From assembly GCF_002291145.1 (NCBI RefSeq), contig NZ_NTGE01000058.1, positions 62,001 to 126,000 of the forward strand: DNA of 64,000 bases. Reading direction: 5' to 3'. Origin of the DNA: Streptomyces sp. SA15. GTDB taxonomy: Bacteria > Actinomycetota > Actinomycetes > Streptomycetales > Streptomycetaceae. Position 1 is the first letter of the stretch; each line of letters starts with the position of its first letter. Of this stretch, positions 24,601 through 38,369 are shown piece by piece. Both the position numbers and the translations under genes were made by a program. The notes under the pieces are model-generated. The model saw only the letters and a list, made by a program, of their open reading frames with translations. It had not been told where the DNA came from and did no database searches.

Positions 24601-24839
24601 ATACGGCACCACGCCGGTCCACCGTGCCGTTGTGGGTCGGTCATATGTCGGTCGCCTTGAGTCGGTGTCGGGCAGGGTGCGGATCGTGCCCGTGCCTGGT
24701 GTCAGATGCCTGCCGACGGGACTCGGAGCGCACGAGCGCGACGTACATGCAGGTCGCTACCTCCTTTGTTCGGCCGCGCCGACTGGGTACTACCGTCAAC
24801 GAGTTACTGACGATGGCATGGTGAAGCGTGCGCGCAAAA

Positions 24840-24889
24840 GGGGAGAGTTCTTTCCTGGGACATGAGAATCCTGGGAGAAAACTCTCCCC
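24840..24889. repeat. Inverted repeat with internal direct repeat
   Basis: GGGGAGAGTT (24840-24849) and AACTCTCCCC (24880-24889) pair perfectly around 30 bases that hold TCCTGGGA twice. The right part, ATCCTGGGAGAAAA, recurs exactly at about 41147-41160. It may be a hairpin terminator or the end of a lost mobile element. Confidence 0.45.
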
Positions 24890-24927
24890 CTCGCCGTGGG
24901 AACTTCGACGCGAGCCCAGCGTTCCTG

Positions 24928-25215
24928 CGCTTTGCCCCCGCGGAGGGCTACTGGTGCCCGAAGGTGAGCACGACCGGGTCCTCGACGCACTCGTCTACGC
25001 GTACCAGCCGTTCGGCGGCGGGCCGCACTTCGCTGGCGGCACCCTCCGGTTCAAGGTCGAGGTGCCGCCCAACACCATGGCCGAGACACGGTCGCCTACG
25101 GGCGGCGGCAATGAGAACAAGGCCCCCGGCGGCGCGAAGTTCGAGGGGCGGTCGAGCCGTGTATAGCGTCCCCTCAGAGTCGTACCTCTTCACCGCTCGC
25201 GACGTACAACGTACA
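24928..25215 (+). pseudogene. GH78 alpha-L-rhamnosidase relic
   Basis: Plus-strand frames read LVPEGEHDRVLDALVYAYQP, FGGGPHFAGGT, VEVPPNTMAE and, after a stop and frame change, PSESYLFTARDVQR. These align in order with the C-terminal part of the GH78 enzyme ending at 60279 (KVLDALVELIYAHRPFGGGP; IEIPPNTTAEVRVPTGG; SSGRYTFTAREAERK). About 200 residues between the first and second blocks are missing. It is a decayed, internally deleted copy beside the beta-galactosidase gene. Confidence 0.78.
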
Positions 25216-25332
25216 CACCACGGATGGCTTCTCGGCCTCATAGCTGTCGACTTGTCCGTCTGGCAGCGGGCCCTGTTGCTGGACGGCGAACTCGCGGATC
25301 TCTGTTCTCGGTTGCACAACGCACTCAGTCCA

Positions 25333-29660
<4,328 letters not shown>

Positions 29661-29879
29661 GGCAGTTCAGCCTTTCGGTGAGTGTGGGAGGCGAGCGCTC
29701 TCTGATCCGGTGACAAATCCATGACGTATGGCATGGCTCTTTTGGGCGTGCCGGCCTGCTCTTGCGGGCGGGGGAGGGTGCCTTGATCGCCTGCGTGGAG
29801 GGGGCTGAGGCGATTGGGCAGCTGCGATCAGATGCGTGACCGTTGCGATGGGTGAGAACGTGACGATGAAGCGCGCCGT

Positions 29880-30923
29880 CTAGCTGGGGGAGGACGGTGG
29901 GGGTGCGGTCGAGGCCCGGACGACGAGCTCGACCGGTGGGTCGCTCGCCGGTGGCATTTCGGTGTCGGGTTTTTCGATGGCGTGGACGAGAAGCCTGAGG
30001 CCGTCCCTGGCTGCTGCGTCGAACGGCTGGCACACGGTGGTCAGGGGCGGGGTGACGTGGGCGAAGACGGGGTTGCCGTCGAAGCCGATGACGCTGACGT
30101 CGTGGGGCACGCGCCGACCGGCTTCCGTCAGGGCGTGGATCAAGCCGATCGCCATGTCGTCGCCCGAGACGAAGACCGCGGTCACCTCGGGGTCGGCGGC
30201 CAGTTCGCGGCCCGCCAGGTAACCGGAGTCGGCCGACCAGTCGCCTTCGACGAGGGGCGGTTGGTGCCTGCCGCGTGCCGCCAGGGCTGCTCGCCATCCC
30301 TCGACACGGTCCCTGGCGGCGTACCAGCGCAGCGGTCCGGCGACGTGGTGGACGGTCTGGTGTCCCAGATCCAGCAGGTGGTCCGTGGCGGCCCGCGCCA
30401 GCAGATCGGCGCCGACCCCCGCGGTCACCGCTCGAGGGCCGCCGAAGGCCGGTGGTGCGCCGAGGAAGAGGACCGGCACATCGACGCGGACGGACACCTC
30501 GCCTTCCACGATGGGTTCGGAGACGATGATGCCGTCCACGCCCTGCTCCAGGAGGGAGTCCACGGCGTGGGCGATATCGTCCGGTTCGCCGTCCAGTGTG
30601 TTGACCACTCGGAGTGCGTAACCGGAGTCCCGGACGGCTTTCTCGATGGCCACCTGCAGTGAGGCGGGTCCGTACCCGGCCGTCCCCAGAGCGACCACAC
30701 CGATAGAGCGTGTTCGTCCGGAAGCCAGTGTTCGAGCCGCGTTGTTCAGCCGGTAGCCGAGCTCCTCGGCGGCTTCGATGACGCGTCGCCGTACGTCGTC
30801 GGAGACGTAGGGCTCGTTGTTGAGGACCCTCGACACAGTCTTGCGTGAGACGCCGGCCAGTTGGGCGACATCGGCACTGCGAGGCACAGAAGGGCTTCCG
30901 CCCCGTCCTACCACTCGTGTCAT
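29880..30923 (-). CDS. LacI/GalR-family transcription regulator
   Basis: The 347-residue protein has the N-terminal helix-turn-helix SADVAQLAGVSRKTVSRVLN (about 16-35), the hinge helix NAARTLASGRTRSIGVV and a periplasmic-binding-protein-like effector domain ending PPVELVVRAST. It would bind sugar-derived ligands and repress the flanking glycosidase genes. The perfect palindrome at 30969-30984, 46 bases before its start, is the probable autoregulatory operator. A broken inverted paralogue lies at 31432-32325, and 210 bp of this gene is nearly identical to it. Confidence 0.93.
   Translation of the reverse strand: MTRVVGRGGSPSVPRSADVAQLAGVSRKTVSRVLNNEPYVSDDVRRRVIEAAEELGYRLNNAARTLASGRTRSIGVVALGTAGYGPASLQVAIEKAVRDSGYALRVVNTLDGEPDDIAHAVDSLLEQGVDGIIVSEPIVEGEVSVRVDVPVLFLGAPPAFGGPRAVTAGVGADLLARAATDHLLDLGHQTVHHVAGPLRWYAARDRVEGWRAALAARGRHQPPLVEGDWSADSGYLAGRELAADPEVTAVFVSGDDMAIGLIHALTEAGRRVPHDVSVIGFDGNPVFAHVTPPLTTVCQPFDAAARDGLRLLVHAIEKPDTEMPPASDPPVELVVRASTAPPPSSPS
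30444..30653 (-). repeat. 210-bp near-identical tract shared with the LacI relic (inverted), copy 1
   Basis: The reverse complement of this segment matches 31588-31797 with only two differences by eye, while the coding sequence on both sides is clearly more diverged. The sharp edges suggest gene conversion between the inverted paralogues. Confidence 0.85.
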
Positions 30924-30968
30924 GGTGTCTCCTCTGGCCGAACGCGGGAATCCTTCGAGGTCCGCTGT

Positions 30969-30984
30969 ATGACCGCGCGGTCAT
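30969..30984. promoter_or_regulatory. Palindromic operator upstream of the LacI gene
   Basis: ATGACCGCGCGGTCAT is a perfect 16-bp palindrome 46 bases before the regulator's start. The same TGACCGCGCGGTCA core occurs twice at 31332-31360. Confidence 0.8.
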
Positions 30985-31330
30985 TGTCTACGCAGTCCGA
31001 GATCGCGCGTCAAGGGTGTGCGCACGGCTTCCTTCAACCTCGCGTCCTCGCGGAGAAGCCGGGAGTCAGGTGTCGGGCGACGCCCTGGCTGCGGCGCAGA
31101 ACTGCTTCTGACCAGCGTATCCGCGCCTCCGGAATGTCACTTGTCGCCGCCGGGGCCGACCATGTGGAGCCCCCTGGGACGCGGCCCGGCTTCCGGGCAG
31201 TCGCCTTGGTGCGGTTCGCCTACGTGCCCCGTCGAACGACCGCCTCGACGCGAGGCTCCAGAGAAAAGTCCCGTAGGAGGGGAGTGGTGCTGTGCGTGCT
31301 ATTGACGCGTTCCCCTCCGGCTGCGTAGAT

Positions 31331-31361
31331 ATGACCGCGCGGTCAGTGACCGCGCGGTCAT
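31331..31361. promoter_or_regulatory. Double palindromic operator upstream of the LacI relic
   Basis: TGACCGCGCGGTCA occurs at 31332-31345 and again at 31347-31360, separated by one G. The full 31-bp block is itself a palindrome, flanked by A and T. The two sites are 15 bases apart, so simultaneous binding by two LacI dimers would be sterically tight. Confidence 0.78.
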
Positions 31362-31431
31362 ACAGCCGATCTCGCCTGATGCAGGCATGCGCCGTCGGGA
31401 GACTTCATGGCACGAGCAGTGAGACGGAGCG

Positions 31432-32325
31432 CGGGTCCTCAACAACGAGGCGTACGTCTCCGAAGAGGTCCGCCGACGCGTCATCGAAGCCGCCGAGGAA
31501 CTGGGCTCTCGGCTGAACCACGCGGCGCGGGCGCCGGCCTCCGGGCGGAACGGCTCCATCGGCGTCGTCGCTCTGGGGACACTGCTCGTGGCCATCGAGA
31601 AAGCCGTCCGGGACTCCGGTTACGCACTCCGAGTGGTCAACACACTGGACGGCGAACCGGACGATATCGCCCACGCCGTGGACTCCCTCCTGGAGCAGGG
31701 CGTGGACGGCATCATCGTCTCCGAACCCATCGTGGAAGGCGAGGTGTCCGTCCGCGTCGATGTGCCGGTCCTCTTCCTGGGCGCACCGCCGGCCTTCACC
31801 TCGGCCCGGACCGTGACGGTGGGTGCAGGCGCCTATGGACTGGCGCGGGTGGCCACCGATCACCTGCTGGATCTGGGACACACGACGCTTCATCACCTCG
31901 CCTGTCCCGGGCGGTGGTTGCCTCCAAGGACCGTCGCAGGCCGGCGGGCGGCGCTGTCGGTGCGGGGTGCGCACGAACCCCCTGTGGTCGAGGGGGACTG
32001 GTCAGGCCACCTCCGGCTACGCGGCAGGCCGCGAGCCGGCCGCGGACAGCTCCGTGACCGCCGTGTTCGTCGCGGGCGACGACATGGCCATCGGCATGAT
32101 CCACGCCCTGCGCGAAGCCGAGCGCCGGGTGCCGGAGGACATCAGCGTCGTAGGTTTCGACGGCAACCCCGTCTTCGCCTACGTCACTCCTGCCCTGACC
32201 ACGCCGCGGCGCGGGAAGGAATCAGGCTGCTCGTGCACGCCATCGAGGAGCCGGAGACCGACCTGCCTCCGGCGTGTGAGCCGCCGGTCGAACTCGTCCG
32301 TCCGTGCTTCGACCGCACCCCCGCC
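31432..32325 (+). pseudogene. Decayed LacI-family regulator, inverted paralogue of the 29880 gene
   Basis: The frame starts abruptly at RVLNNEAYVSEEVRRRVIEA; the recognition part of the helix-turn-helix (DVAQLAGVSRKTVS in the paralogue) is deleted. A short deletion after VVALGT removes about ten residues. The frame shifts near 32000, where VTAVFVAGDDMAIGMIHAL reads in another frame, and returns near 32210 after a loss in the TTVCQPFDAA region. It still sits behind the double operator, so the relic may be transcribed, but no working repressor can result. Confidence 0.88.
31588..31797 (+). repeat. 210-bp near-identical tract shared with the LacI gene (inverted), copy 2
   Basis: This is the partner of 30444-30653 in opposite orientation, encoding VAIEKAVRDSGYALRVVNTL through to APPAF, with two base differences near its end. 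Confidence 0.85.
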
Positions 32326-32444
32326 GACCAGGAAGGCGCCGGCACGCGGGCGGCGCACAGCCTCCCGCTCGAACGGATCGGCACATGCACCCCTGATCGG
32401 GGACGAACCGCCCACCACCGACTGATCCGCACTCATCGGCCCTA

Positions 32445-32646
32445 GGGCTTGTGTCGGAAGTGGCGCCTGCCGGGCGACGCCTGGCACGCTCCCCGCTGCC
32501 TTAAGGGCGTGGGAGGTCCCCACTCGCCGCACCAACGCAGTCATCAGCCTCCCCCACTCTCGGCTTCGCTCCAGCGGGGGAACCCCCATCGCGGCGGGCG
32601 CCCGGCCCACCCTCCGAGCGGACGACGCCACTTCCGACACAGGCCC
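32445..32646. mobile_element. MITE-like element with 21-bp terminal inverted repeats
   Basis: The ends (32445-32465 and 32626-32646) are inverted copies of a 21-bp sequence beginning GGGCTTGTGTCGG with one mismatch. The 160-bp interior has no coding capacity and contains a CCCCCACTCTCGGCTTCGCT stretch of the sort repeated in many Streptomyces genomes. Size, ends and lack of genes fit a non-autonomous transposable element. A clear target duplication is not visible. Confidence 0.7.
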
Positions 32647-32734
32647 GAGCGACACCCGCTCATGGCCGGGCGGTGAACCCCGCCTGCGCTCACCGCACTT
32701 CAACAACCTTCCACGACCGTGGACTTCCGCTGCA

Positions 32735-32760
32735 CGGCACGTGACACGCGTGCCGGTCAC
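32735..32760. promoter_or_regulatory. Nested inverted repeats in the leader of the sugar ABC operon
   Basis: CGGCACG (32735-32741) pairs with CGTGCCG (32749-32755), and GTGAC (32741-32745) pairs with GTCAC (32756-32760). They lie about 140-165 bases before the substrate-binding protein start and could be an operator or an RNA structure. Confidence 0.35.
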
Positions 32761-32899
32761 AGCTCGCGCGACGCAGACACGAACATGGCGACCCCGATGC
32801 CCTGGTAGCGACGTCCGCGCCTCACACCTCTCCCTACCCACCCCTGCGACGCGCCTTCGCAAGGCGCTCCGTTCCACTGCCCCTCGGCGGGAGTTCACC

Positions 32900-34282
32900 A
32901 TGCCTCGATCCTTCGTTCCCACGTCCTCCATGAGCCGTCGTCGGTTCCTCGCCTCGACCGGCGCGGTGTCACTCGGCGCCGCACTCGCCGCGTGCAGCGG
33001 CGACAGCGACTCCGGCTCCTCCTCCGCCGAGCCGGTGAGCCAGGCCGACATCGACAAGGCGATGAAGACACCGACCGAGCTGACGTTCTGGACCTGGGTC
33101 CCGGACATCCAGCAGGAGGTCGCACTCTTCGAGAAGAAGTACCCCGCGATCAAGGTCAAGGTCGTCAACGCCGGCCAGGGCGTGGCCCACTACACCAAGC
33201 TGCGTACCGCGCTGAAGGCCGGATCCGGCGCACCGGACATGGTGCAGATCGAGTACCAGGCGATCCCCACCTTCACGATCACCAACAGCCTGCTGAACCT
33301 CGCCCCGTACGGCGCCACGGCGCTGAAGGACCAGTTCGTCGACTGGACATGGGGACAGGTCAGCGGACCCGGCGGCGAGGTCTGGGCGATACCCCAGGAC
33401 ACCGGACCCATGGGGATGCTCTACCGCAAGGACATCTTCGACAAGCACGGCATCCAAGTGCCCACGACCTGGGACGAGTTCGCGGCCGCCGCACGCAAGC
33501 TCCACCAGGCCGACCCGGACGTCTACCTGACCAACCTCGCGGCGAACGAACCCGCCGCCTGGCACGGCCTGTTGTGGCAGGCGGGCGCCAAGCCGTATGC
33601 GACCTCGGGCAAGAGCAATCTCTCCATCAGCGTCGACGACGCCGTGTCCCAGAAGCTTGCCGAGTACTGGGGCGGGCTCGCGAAGGAAGGCGTCATCAGC
33701 ACCGACCCGGACTTCGCCGACCCCTGGTACGCCGGGTTCAACAAGGGCAAGTACGCCACCTGGCTCACCGCGGCCTGGGGCCCGTCCTTCCTGTCCGGCT
33801 CGGCCAAGTCCACCGCGGGCAACTGGCGGGCGGCGCCGCTGCCGCAGTGGGATGCCGCCAAGCCGGTCTCCGGCAACTGGGGCGGCTCCACGACCGCGGT
33901 CACCGCGGCCACCAAGAACAAGATCGCGGCGGCGCAGTTCGCCCAGTTCCTCAACAGCGACCCGGCGAGCGCCGAGATGTTCGCCACCCAGCAGTTCTTC
34001 TTCCCGGCGACCAAGGCCCTGCTCGCCGACGCGAGTTTCACCGGCAGTGCGCCCGAGTTCTACGGCGGCCAGAAGGTCAACCAGATCTTCGCCGACATCA
34101 GTGAGACGGTCTCGCCCGAGTTCCAGTGGCCGCCGTTCCTCGACCAGGCGGCGACCGACTGGACCGAGACCGTCGGCAAGTCTCTCGCCGACAAGTCCGA
34201 CACCGTCGCCGCGCTCGGCACGTGGCAGTCCCGGCTCACGGCGTACGCCAAGAAGCAGGGCTTCACGGTCGAGGGGACCTGA
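32900..34282 (+). CDS. Sugar ABC transporter substrate-binding lipoprotein (operon 1)
   Basis: ATG 32900 follows GGGAG by 6-7 bases; the upstream frame to 32741 lacks a site. The 460-residue product has a twin-arginine motif (SRRRFLAST) and a lipobox (LAAC), so it is probably a Tat-exported lipoprotein anchored outside the membrane. The mature part is a type I (CUT1-class) binding protein: [52 protein letters not shown] and [11 protein letters not shown]. It delivers an oligosaccharide to the permeases that follow 2 bases later. The downstream GH42 enzyme suggests galactose-containing oligomers. Confidence 0.93.
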   Translation: MPRSFVPTSSMSRRRFLASTGAVSLGAALAACSGDSDSGSSSAEPVSQADIDKAMKTPTELTFWTWVPDIQQEVALFEKKYPAIKVKVVNAGQGVAHYTKLRTALKAGSGAPDMVQIEYQAIPTFTITNSLLNLAPYGATALKDQFVDWTWGQVSGPGGEVWAIPQDTGPMGMLYRKDIFDKHGIQVPTTWDEFAAAARKLHQADPDVYLTNLAANEPAAWHGLLWQAGAKPYATSGKSNLSISVDDAVSQKLAEYWGGLAKEGVISTDPDFADPWYAGFNKGKYATWLTAAWGPSFLSGSAKSTAGNWRAAPLPQWDAAKPVSGNWGGSTTAVTAATKNKIAAAQFAQFLNSDPASAEMFATQQFFFPATKALLADASFTGSAPEFYGGQKVNQIFADISETVSPEFQWPPFLDQAATDWTETVGKSLADKSDTVAALGTWQSRLTAYAKKQGFTVEGT

Positions 34283-34283
34283 G

Positions 34284-35210
34284 ATGGCGGCCACGACCGC
34301 GGCCTACGCCAGGAAGTCGCGCCGAGCGGGACCGTCGCCACGTCGCCGGTCCGGCTCGGCAGGACCCCTGTTCGTAGCCCCGTTCCTGATCCTCTTCCTC
34401 CTCCTCTTCCTCGCCCCGCTCGGCTACGCCGCCTACCTCAGCCTCTTCCAGGAACAGCTCATCGGTGGCACCGTCTTCGTCGGCCTGGACAACTACGTCA
34501 CCGCCCTCAAGGACCCGCAACTCCTCCACGGCGTCGGCCGCGTGGCCCTGTTCTTCGTGATCCAGGTGCCGCTGATGCTGTTGCTGGCCCTGCTGTTCGC
34601 GCTCGCGCTGGACAGCGGCCTGCTGCGCCTGGCCCGCGTGATCCGGCTGGGCATCTTCGTGCCGTACGCGGTCCCGAGCGTGGTCGCCGCGCTCATGTGG
34701 GGCTACCTGTACGGCCCCGACTTCGGCCCGTTCGCCCAGCTGAGCCGCAATCTCGACCTGCCGGCCCCGCAGTTCCTCAGCGAGAGCTGGATGCTGGGCA
34801 GCCTGGCGAACATCGTGACCTGGGAGTTCGTCGGCTACAACATGATCATCCTGTACGCGGCCCTGCGGACCATCCCACACGACCTGTACGAGGCTGCCGC
34901 GATGGACGGCGCAGGAGCCTGGCGCGTCGCCTGGTCGATCAAGCTCCCCGCGTTGCGGCCCGCGCTTCTGCTCACCCTGCTGTTCTCGGTGATCGGCAGC
35001 TTCCAGCTGTTCAACGAACCGAGCCTGCTGATGAAGATCGCCCCTGACGTCATCAGCAGCTCCTACACCGCCAACCTCTACGCCTACTCCCTCGCCTTCA
35101 CCGGCCAGCAGGTCAACTACGCGGCCACGGTGTCCTTCCTCCTCGGCCTGGTCATCGTCATCGCCTCCTACGCCGTGCTGCTCACCGCGAACCGAAGGAG
35201 GGAAAAGTGA
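34284..35210 (+). CDS. Sugar ABC transporter permease, MalF type (operon 1)
   Basis: The ATG at 34284, just past the previous stop, gives 308 residues with six membrane segments, the first at FVAPFLILFLLLFLAPLGYA. The cytoplasmic EAA loop, EAAAMDGAGAWRVAWSIKLP, which docks the ATPase, is intact. It pairs with the next gene, whose GTG overlaps this stop. No ATPase gene is in the operon. Streptomyces CUT1 systems normally share the MsiK ATPase, encoded elsewhere. Confidence 0.93.
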   Translation: MAATTAAYARKSRRAGPSPRRRSGSAGPLFVAPFLILFLLLFLAPLGYAAYLSLFQEQLIGGTVFVGLDNYVTALKDPQLLHGVGRVALFFVIQVPLMLLLALLFALALDSGLLRLARVIRLGIFVPYAVPSVVAALMWGYLYGPDFGPFAQLSRNLDLPAPQFLSESWMLGSLANIVTWEFVGYNMIILYAALRTIPHDLYEAAAMDGAGAWRVAWSIKLPALRPALLLTLLFSVIGSFQLFNEPSLLMKIAPDVISSSYTANLYAYSLAFTGQQVNYAATVSFLLGLVIVIASYAVLLTANRRREK

Positions 35211-36139
35211 CGACCACCATGCCGAAGCCCACGACCGCACCGGCCGACGGTCCGGCCCTCACCGCACCGAAGCGGCGCCGGTCCGCATCCCCCCGCCGCA
35301 GCACCCCGCTGACGATCGCCATGCTGGCGGCCCTGGCGTACTTCCTCCTCCCGCTGTTCTGGCTGCTGGTCGCCTCGACCAAGAGCACACAGGACCTGTT
35401 CAACAGCTTCGGTCTGTGGTTCTCCGGTGCCCCGCAGCTGCTGGACAACATCAGCCAGACCTTCACCCAGGACGACGGTGTCTTCGTCGACTGGCTGCTC
35501 AACACCGCTGTGTACGCCGTCGTCAGTGCGGTCGGCGCGGCGATGATCGCGGCCGCCGCCGGCTACGGCTTCGCCAAGTTCCGCTTCCGCGGCGACCGGG
35601 CCGCCTTCAACCTGGTACTCGGCGCCATCATGGTCCCGGCCACCGCGCTGGCGATCCCGACCTATCTGCTGTTCGCCGAGGTCGGCCTGGTCAACACTCC
35701 CTGGGCGATCATCCTGCCCTCCCTCGTCAACCCCTTCGGCCTCTATCTCATGCGCGTCTACGCGGCCGACGCGGTCCCGGACAGTCTCCTCGAGGCCGCC
35801 CGCATCGACGGGGCGGGGGAGGCCCGGATCTTTTTCGGGATCGCTCTCAGGCTGCTGGCCCCCGGCCTGGTGACCGTCCTGCTCTTCACGCTCGTGGCGA
35901 CCTGGAACAACTACTTCCTGCCGCTGATCATGCTCAGCGACCCCAACCTGTACCCCATCACGGTCGGCCTCTCCTCCTGGGCCGCCCAGGCGCAGAACGG
36001 CGGGGGCGGCGCCAGCAGCGACATGCTCCCGCTCGTCGTGACCGGCTCCATGATCTCCATCGTGCCGCTCGTCATCGCCTTCCTCATGCTCCAGCGCTAC
36101 TGGCAGAGCGGTCTGGCGACCGGAAGCGTCAAGCAGTAA
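35207..36139 (+). CDS. Sugar ABC transporter permease, MalG type (operon 1)
   Basis: The GTG start at 35207 follows AGGAGGG and overlaps the preceding TGA, so the two permeases are coupled in translation. The 310-residue product has a basic N-terminus, six hydrophobic segments and the docking loop EAARIDGAGEARIFFGIALR. The tail MLQRYWQSGLATGSVKQ is the usual MalG-family ending. It forms the membrane channel with the gene before it. The GH42 gene starts 29 bases downstream. Confidence 0.93.
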   Translation: MTTTMPKPTTAPADGPALTAPKRRRSASPRRSTPLTIAMLAALAYFLLPLFWLLVASTKSTQDLFNSFGLWFSGAPQLLDNISQTFTQDDGVFVDWLLNTAVYAVVSAVGAAMIAAAAGYGFAKFRFRGDRAAFNLVLGAIMVPATALAIPTYLLFAEVGLVNTPWAIILPSLVNPFGLYLMRVYAADAVPDSLLEAARIDGAGEARIFFGIALRLLAPGLVTVLLFTLVATWNNYFLPLIMLSDPNLYPITVGLSSWAAQAQNGGGGASSDMLPLVVTGSMISIVPLVIAFLMLQRYWQSGLATGSVKQ

Positions 36140-36167
36140 CTCCCCCTACTTTCCTGGAGGTTGGTTC

Positions 36168-38306
36168 ATGGCGGATCTGCCCGCCCGGGTCCTGTTCGGC
36201 GCCGCGTACTACCACGAGTACACGCCCGCGTACGACCCCGAACTGCGGCCCGACGAACGGCTCAAGACCGACCTCGACCTGATGGCCGCGGCGAACTTCA
36301 CCGTGATCCGGGTGGGCGAATCGGTCTGGTCGACCTGGGAGCCGGAAAACGGGCGCTTCGACCTCAGCTGGCTCCAGCCGGTCCTCGACGGCGCCCACGA
36401 GCGCGGCATCTCCGTCATCATCGGCACGCCGACGTACGCGGTGCCGCCGTGGCTGGCCCGCCAGTACCCGGAGATCACCGGGGAGTACGCCACCGGACAG
36501 CGCCTCGGCTGGGGCGCCCGCCAGGAGGTGGACTTCACCCACCCCGCCTTCCGCTTCCACGCCGAGCGGATCATCCGCAAGATGGTCGCCCGGTACGCCG
36601 ACCACCCGGCGGTCATCGGCTGGCAGGTCGACAACGAACCGGGCCTGCACCTCTTCCACAACCAGGGCGTCTTCCAGCGCTTCGTCGACCACCTGCGCGA
36701 CAAGTACGGGGACGTCGAGACCCTCAACCGCGAGTGGGGCCTGGTGTATTGGTCCCACCGCCTGTCGACGTGGGCGGACCTGTGGACTCCGGACGGGAAT
36801 GCCCAGCCTCAATACGACGTCGCCTGGCGGGAGTTCCAGGCCCGCCAGGTCACCGAGTTCATCGGCTGGCAGGCGGACATCGTGCGCGAGTACGTCCGCC
36901 CCGAGCAGTTCGTCACCACCTGCATCTCGTACACCCGCCAGGGAGTTGAGGACGACGAGCTGTCCGCCCGGCTCGACATCGCCTCCGGCAACCCGTACTA
37001 CGACATGCAGGACGGCCTCCTGCTCCCCGACCCCACGCCCGACGACCACCAGCAGATCTGGAAGACCACCGGCGTCTGGTCGATGTACCAGACCGCGGAC
37101 TGGATGTTCTCCTCCCGCCAGGAACCCTTCCTGGTCACCGAGACCAACGCCCAGTGCATCGGCACTCCGTGGGACAACCGACCCGCCTACGACGGCCAGT
37201 GGCGGCAGGCAGCGTGGGCGCACGTCGCGCGTGGCGCGCGGATGATCGAGTACTGGCAGTGGCAGACACTGCGCTTCGGCGCCGAGACCTACTGGGGCGG
37301 CGTCCTTCCCCACAGCGGACAGCCCGGCCGCGCGTACGCCGAAATCGCCCGCCTGGGCGCCGAGTTCGAGGCGGCAGGGCCGCTCGTGGCCGGGCTCGAA
37401 CCGGACGCCGACATCACGATGGTGTACTCGACGCCGAGCAAGTGGCTCATGCAGAAGCACCCCCCGCTCGCGACCGCCGACGGCGACCCCGACCCCGCCG
37501 CGTACCACCGCATCTTCGACCCCTTCTACCGCGGCGCCTTCGAGGCCGGCCGTCAGGTGCGCATCGTGCACGCCCGGCAGCTGCACGACCCGCTCGGCGA
37601 GCAGGAGGGCCTGGCACCGGAGGAGGCCGCACGCCGTCACCCCGTGCTGGTCGTGCCGGGCTTGTACATCGCCGCCGACGCGACCCTCGACTGGCTCGCG
37701 GCCTACGCCGACGCGGGCGGTCACCTGGTCCTCGGCCCGCGCACGGGATACGCCGACCACGAGGCCAGGGCCCGGCACGAGGCGGCACCCGGACGCCTGG
37801 CCGAGGCCGCGGGAGTCACGTACGACGAGTTCAGCAACCTCGCGCGCGACCTCCCGGTGCACCCTGTACCCGGCAGCCCCCTGCAACTGCCGCAGGAGGC
37901 GACGGCGACCCGCTGGGCCGACGCCCTGACTGTCACCGACGCCGAGGCGCTCGCCGCCTATGACCACCCGCACTTCGGCCGCTGGCCCGCGGTCACCACC
38001 CGCCGCCATGGTGAGGGCCGCGTCACCTACGTCGGTACGGTCCCGGGTCGCGCCCTCGCCCGCGCGCTGGCGACCTGGCTGACACCCTCCGCATGCCACG
38101 GCTGGCGGGCCCTGCCGGAATCGGTCACGGCGACGACCGGCACGTTCCCCGACGGGCGTCGCGTCCACATCGTCCACAACTGGAGCTGGGAGCCCGCCCG
38201 CGTCTCCACCCCCGTGGCGCTGACCGACGCCCTGAACGGCACGTCCGTCCCCGCGGGCACGGAGCTGGAGCTCGGCGCCTGGGACGTACGCGTACTCGTC
38301 TCCTGA
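36168..38306 (+). CDS. GH42 beta-galactosidase
   Basis: A good GGAGG site precedes ATG 36168. The 712-residue product opens VLFGAAYYHEYTP and has the GH42 TIM barrel with acid/base Glu157 in GWQVDNEPG and nucleophile Glu325 in LVTETNAQ. A trimerisation-type middle domain (about 400-610, VVPGLYIAADATLDWLAAYA) and a small C-terminal beta domain follow. There is no signal peptide, so it hydrolyses imported beta-galactosides such as galactan oligomers in the cytoplasm. It is the fourth gene of the operon begun at 32900, so import and hydrolysis are co-expressed. It differs in fold family from the GH2 enzyme at 25333, giving the locus two routes. Confidence 0.95.
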   Translation: MADLPARVLFGAAYYHEYTPAYDPELRPDERLKTDLDLMAAANFTVIRVGESVWSTWEPENGRFDLSWLQPVLDGAHERGISVIIGTPTYAVPPWLARQYPEITGEYATGQRLGWGARQEVDFTHPAFRFHAERIIRKMVARYADHPAVIGWQVDNEPGLHLFHNQGVFQRFVDHLRDKYGDVETLNREWGLVYWSHRLSTWADLWTPDGNAQPQYDVAWREFQARQVTEFIGWQADIVREYVRPEQFVTTCISYTRQGVEDDELSARLDIASGNPYYDMQDGLLLPDPTPDDHQQIWKTTGVWSMYQTADWMFSSRQEPFLVTETNAQCIGTPWDNRPAYDGQWRQAAWAHVARGARMIEYWQWQTLRFGAETYWGGVLPHSGQPGRAYAEIARLGAEFEAAGPLVAGLEPDADITMVYSTPSKWLMQKHPPLATADGDPDPAAYHRIFDPFYRGAFEAGRQVRIVHARQLHDPLGEQEGLAPEEAARRHPVLVVPGLYIAADATLDWLAAYADAGGHLVLGPRTGYADHEARARHEAAPGRLAEAAGVTYDEFSNLARDLPVHPVPGSPLQLPQEATATRWADALTVTDAEALAAYDHPHFGRWPAVTTRRHGEGRVTYVGTVPGRALARALATWLTPSACHGWRALPESVTATTGTFPDGRRVHIVHNWSWEPARVSTPVALTDALNGTSVPAGTELELGAWDVRVLVS

Positions 38307-38369
38307 TCCAACTCCTGATCCGACCTCGCGAATATCACCGTGATCATCTCCGATCCCCGAGGAGGGGCT

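Noticed and set aside
33597..34283. Upstream extension of the first permease frame in operon 1
   Set aside because: It lies within the binding-protein gene; the permease begins at ATG 34284, directly after the stop.
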